NCBI RefSeq assembly: GCF_015773195.1
Contig: NZ_JADWYK010000015.1
Coordinates: forward strand, 1-64,000
DNA from: Hymenobacter guriensis
GTDB lineage: Bacteria > Bacteroidota > Bacteroidia > Cytophagales > Hymenobacteraceae
Length of the DNA: 64,000 nucleotides
Reading direction: 5' to 3'
In this document: positions 61,703-64,000 of the stretch, piece by piece
How the letters are laid out: every line of letters begins with the position of its first letter
Numbering within the stretch: position 1 is the first letter of the stretch
Position numbers and translations under genes: made by a program
The notes under the pieces: model-generated
The model's database searches: none
Told to the model about the DNA's origin: nothing
Seen by the model: only the letters and a program-made list of their open reading frames with translations

Positions 61703-63550
61703 ATGCAGCTTCCTTCGTCCGCGCCCGACCTCGTTGCCCCCAATGCCTTGCTGGTGGAAGTGGCCTGGGAAGTCTGCAACCAAGTGGGCGGCATCTACAC
61801 CGTTATCCGCAGCAAGGTGCCGGCTACGGTGCAGGGTTGGCAGGAAAACTACTGCCTGCTGGGCCCCTACTTCGCGCATCAGGCCCAGGCCGAGTTTGAG
61901 CCCATGACCGACGCGGAGCTGGCCGCCGACGCCGACCCGTTTGCGCGGGCCGTGCGCCGCCTGCGGGCCGAAGGCGTGGAGGTGCACTACGGCGTGTGGC
62001 TGGTGACGGGCCGCCCGCGCGTGGTGCTGCTGAACCCGTATCATGCCTACCCGCAGCTCGGCCAGATCAAAGCCGACCTCTGGCGGCACCACGGCATCCC
62101 CACCCCCGACCACGACGACCTGCTGCACCAGGTGGAAGCCTTCGGGCTACAAGCCAAGCGCTTTGTGCAGGCCCTGGCCGCCGAAGCCGCCGAGGATGCC
62201 GCGCAGCCCAAAGTGCTGGCGCACTTCCACGAGTGGATGACGGGTGTGGCCATTCCTGATCTGCGCCGCGAGCAGGTGCCGGTGCACATTGTGTTCACCA
62301 CCCACGCCACGCTGCTGGGCCGCTACCTGGCCATGAACGACCCCAACTTCTACGACCACCTGATGCAGGTGAGCTGGGAGGCGGAGGCGGTTCACTTCAA
62401 CATCGAAACGGCTGTGCGCATTGAGCGGGCCGCTGCCCACGGCTCCCACGTGTTTACCACTGTGAGCGAGCTGACGGTGCGGGAATGCATCTACCTGCTC
62501 GACCGGATACCCGACGCGGTGCTACCCAACGGCCTGAACATTGAGCGGTTTGTGGCCCTGCACGAGTTCCAGAACTTGCACCAGCAGTACAAGGCCAAGA
62601 TTCACGAGTTCGTGATGGCGCACTTCTTCCAGAGCTACTCGTTTGACCTGGACAAGACGCTGTACCTGTTTACCTCGGGCCGCTACGAGTACCACAACAA
62701 GGGCTTCGACCTGACACTGGAGGCCCTGGCCCGCCTCAATTACCGCCTGCAGCAAAGCGGGCTGGAAGGCCAGGTGGTGATGTTCTTCATCACCAAGCGC
62801 CCTTTCCACAGCATCAACCCGCAGGTGCTGCAAAGCCGCGCTATCCTCAATGAAGTGCGCGAAACCTGCGAAGCCATTGAGCGGCAGGTAGGCGAGCGGC
62901 TGTTCTACGCCGCGGCCGGCGCCACCGACTACAAGCTGCCCGAACTGGGCAGCATGGTGGACGACTACTGGAAGCTGCGCTACCGCCGCACCCTGCAAAG
63001 CTGGAAAACCACCAGCCTGCCGCCCGTCATCACCCACAACCTGGTAGACGACCACAACGACGACATCCTGGATTTTGTGCGCCGGGCCAACCTGGTCAAC
63101 AACCAGCACGACCAGGTGAAAATCGTGTATCACCCCGATTTTGTGTCGCCCACTTCGCCCCTGTTTGGCATGGAGTACGGGCAGTTTGTGCGGGGCTGCC
63201 ACCTCGGCATTTTCCCGAGCTACTATGAGCCCTGGGGCTACACCCCGCTGGAGTGCGTGGCCCGCGGCGTGCCCGCCATTACCAGCGACCTGTCGGGCTT
63301 TGGCGACTACGTGATGCAGAACGTGCCCAGCCACGAGGACAAGGGCATTTTTGTGGTGCAGCGCCAGGAAAAGAGCTTCGACGAATCGGCTGAGGAGCTC
63401 ACCAACATGCTCTGGGACTTCGTGGTGCAGACCCGCCGGGAGCGAATCATGCAGCGCAACCAGGTGGAAAGCTCCTCGGAAATGTACGACTGGAAAAACC
63501 TGCGCGTGTACTACGACCGTGCCTACCACCTGGCCCTGGAACGGAGCTAA
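61703..63550 (+). CDS. Glycogen synthase, eukaryote-type GT3 family
   Basis: The 615-residue protein resembles animal/fungal GYS more than bacterial GlgA. The start reads VEVAWEVCNQVGGIYTVIRSK...NYCLLGPY, as in GYS. The HFHEWMTG, TTHATLLGRYL and VLPNGLNIERF motifs and the donor loop YYEPWGYTPLECVARGVPAI (two conserved glutamates) are present. It likely elongates alpha-1,4-glucan from UDP-glucose in the cytoplasm. It follows the GH13 enzyme in the same direction. The upstream ATG at 61610 would add a repeat-free hydrophobic extension with no homology, so the ATG at 61703 is used. Confidence 0.9.
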   Translation: MQLPSSAPDLVAPNALLVEVAWEVCNQVGGIYTVIRSKVPATVQGWQENYCLLGPYFAHQAQAEFEPMTDAELAADADPFARAVRRLRAEGVEVHYGVWLVTGRPRVVLLNPYHAYPQLGQIKADLWRHHGIPTPDHDDLLHQVEAFGLQAKRFVQALAAEAAEDAAQPKVLAHFHEWMTGVAIPDLRREQVPVHIVFTTHATLLGRYLAMNDPNFYDHLMQVSWEAEAVHFNIETAVRIERAAAHGSHVFTTVSELTVRECIYLLDRIPDAVLPNGLNIERFVALHEFQNLHQQYKAKIHEFVMAHFFQSYSFDLDKTLYLFTSGRYEYHNKGFDLTLEALARLNYRLQQSGLEGQVVMFFITKRPFHSINPQVLQSRAILNEVRETCEAIERQVGERLFYAAAGATDYKLPELGSMVDDYWKLRYRRTLQSWKTTSLPPVITHNLVDDHNDDILDFVRRANLVNNQHDQVKIVYHPDFVSPTSPLFGMEYGQFVRGCHLGIFPSYYEPWGYTPLECVARGVPAITSDLSGFGDYVMQNVPSHEDKGIFVVQRQEKSFDESAEELTNMLWDFVVQTRRERIMQRNQVESSSEMYDWKNLRVYYDRAYHLALERS

Positions 63551-63553
63551 AAG

Positions 63554-63650
63554 TAGTTGCTGGTTTCTGGTTGCTTGTTGAGGATTGAAGTCAACATGGA
63601 TAACCAGCACCCAGCAACTGGCAACTGGCAACTGGCAACTGGCAACTGAA
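63554..63650. repeat. Family B repeat (copy B4) with 5 x 7-bp tandem array
   Basis: The left part has GTTGCTGGTTTCTGGTTGC-like words as in copies B2 and B3. The right part has five tandem copies of GCAACTG (63614-63648), a unit likely to change copy number by slippage. It sits between the glycogen synthase gene and the convergent membrane-protein gene. Confidence 0.8.
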
Positions 63651-63652
63651 AC

Positions 63653-64000
63653 TTACGCCAGCTGCCGCACGGGTTTGTAGAGAAAAGCCAGGCCCAGCCC
63701 GGCTACCGCGCAGGCCAGCGTGGGCAGCAGCCCTACGGGCGTCAGGGGAAAGGTGGGCGCGCTCAGGGCCACGAGCGCAAAGGCCGCGTGGCAAAACTGG
63801 CGCGAGGCCCGGGAGCGACCCTGGCTCAGCAGCTGGGCCTGCTGCAGCATGCGCAGGCTCAGCCCCATAAATACCACTCCCATCAGCATCAGCGAGTAGA
63901 ACTCAAAGTTGTACTCGAAGGAGTGTGCCAGCACCCGCTCCACGGCCTGGTAGAGGTTGGCCACTAGGTGAGTACCCATGCGCAGCGCTACCCAGCTGGG
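63653..64000 (-). CDS. Hydrophobic membrane protein, partial (runs off right edge)
   Basis: The minus-strand frame stays open to the window end (codons for P-S-W-V-A-L-R precede an ATG at 63979), so the true start probably lies outside. The visible part has two to three membrane helices (about YSLMLMGVVFMGLSLRML, CHAAFALVALSAPTFPL and LPTLACAVAGLGLAFLY). No family is recognised. Confidence 0.65.
   Translation of the reverse strand, partial: PSWVALRMGTHLVANLYQAVERVLAHSFEYNFEFYSLMLMGVVFMGLSLRMLQQAQLLSQGRSRASRQFCHAAFALVALSAPTFPLTPVGLLPTLACAVAGLGLAFLYKPVRQLA

Noticed and set aside
63614..63648. CRISPR-like array
   Set aside because: The repeats are only 7 bp, have no spacers, and no cas gene is nearby.

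Overview
The window is GC-rich chromosomal DNA from a member of the Bacteroidota, most likely a Hymenobacter-like bacterium (Cytophagales). The evidence is a SusC/SusD pair, LytS/LytTR two-component pairs, Por/type IX (T9SS) C-terminal sorting domains, lipoproteins with SusD-like signals, TAnnTTTG-type -7 promoter boxes and no strong Shine-Dalgarno pattern. Gene assignments are by reading motifs; no database search was run. I see no rRNA or tRNA gene, CRISPR array, prophage or complete insertion sequence. Only the first codons of an IS5-like transposase run off the left edge.

Layout. 0.2-6.2 kb: branched-chain amino acid genes ilvA, leuA, leuC, leuD and leuB. 6.5-7.5 kb: a secreted alpha/beta hydrolase. 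7.7-15.1 kb: two LytS/LytTR kinase-regulator pairs that converge on each other, then a secreted TPR-like protein and a TonB-dependent receptor. The last two genes share a promoter arrangement with paired 21-bp-period direct repeats, which looks like a LytTR regulon. 15.1-22.5 kb: single genes, including lipoproteins, pirin, an ElaA-type acetyltransferase, a PAS protein next to a CZB-like protein with lost zinc ligands, and an M28 peptidase.

22.7-33.7 kb holds the most unusual locus. Five tightly coupled genes encode an OleC-like adenylating enzyme, a BtaA-like (DUF3419) SAM aminocarboxypropyl transferase, an APH-type kinase, a rifampin-phosphotransferase-like dikinase without the PEP barrel, and a GNAT-like enzyme. 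A UbiA-type prenyltransferase and an RND/MMPL lipid-type exporter follow. I read this as a possible pathway for a modified lipid or amphiphile; the product is unknown.

33.9-52.4 kb, all on the minus strand, is a starch/alpha-glucan utilisation locus: SusR-like membrane regulator, SusC, SusD, a T9SS-sorted surface protein in the SusE/F position, a 1,510-residue multidomain GH13 enzyme, two paralogous GH13 amylases and a SusB-like GH97 enzyme. 52.5-59.5 kb: a YfcC carrier, RibD-type reductase, zinc alcohol dehydrogenase, AraC regulator, SDR and a split YeeE/YedE sulfur transporter. 59.7-63.6 kb: glycogen formation by a GH13 branching-type enzyme and a eukaryote-type (GT3) glycogen synthase. A membrane protein runs off the right edge.

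Intergenic DNA is full of long hairpin repeats of at least two recurring families (A: 7.5, 9.6, 30.3, 31.4 and 54.7 kb; B: 0.1, 12.6, 46.7 and 63.6 kb), plus ordinary terminators. Most other open frames in the window are antisense shadows of these GC-rich genes.
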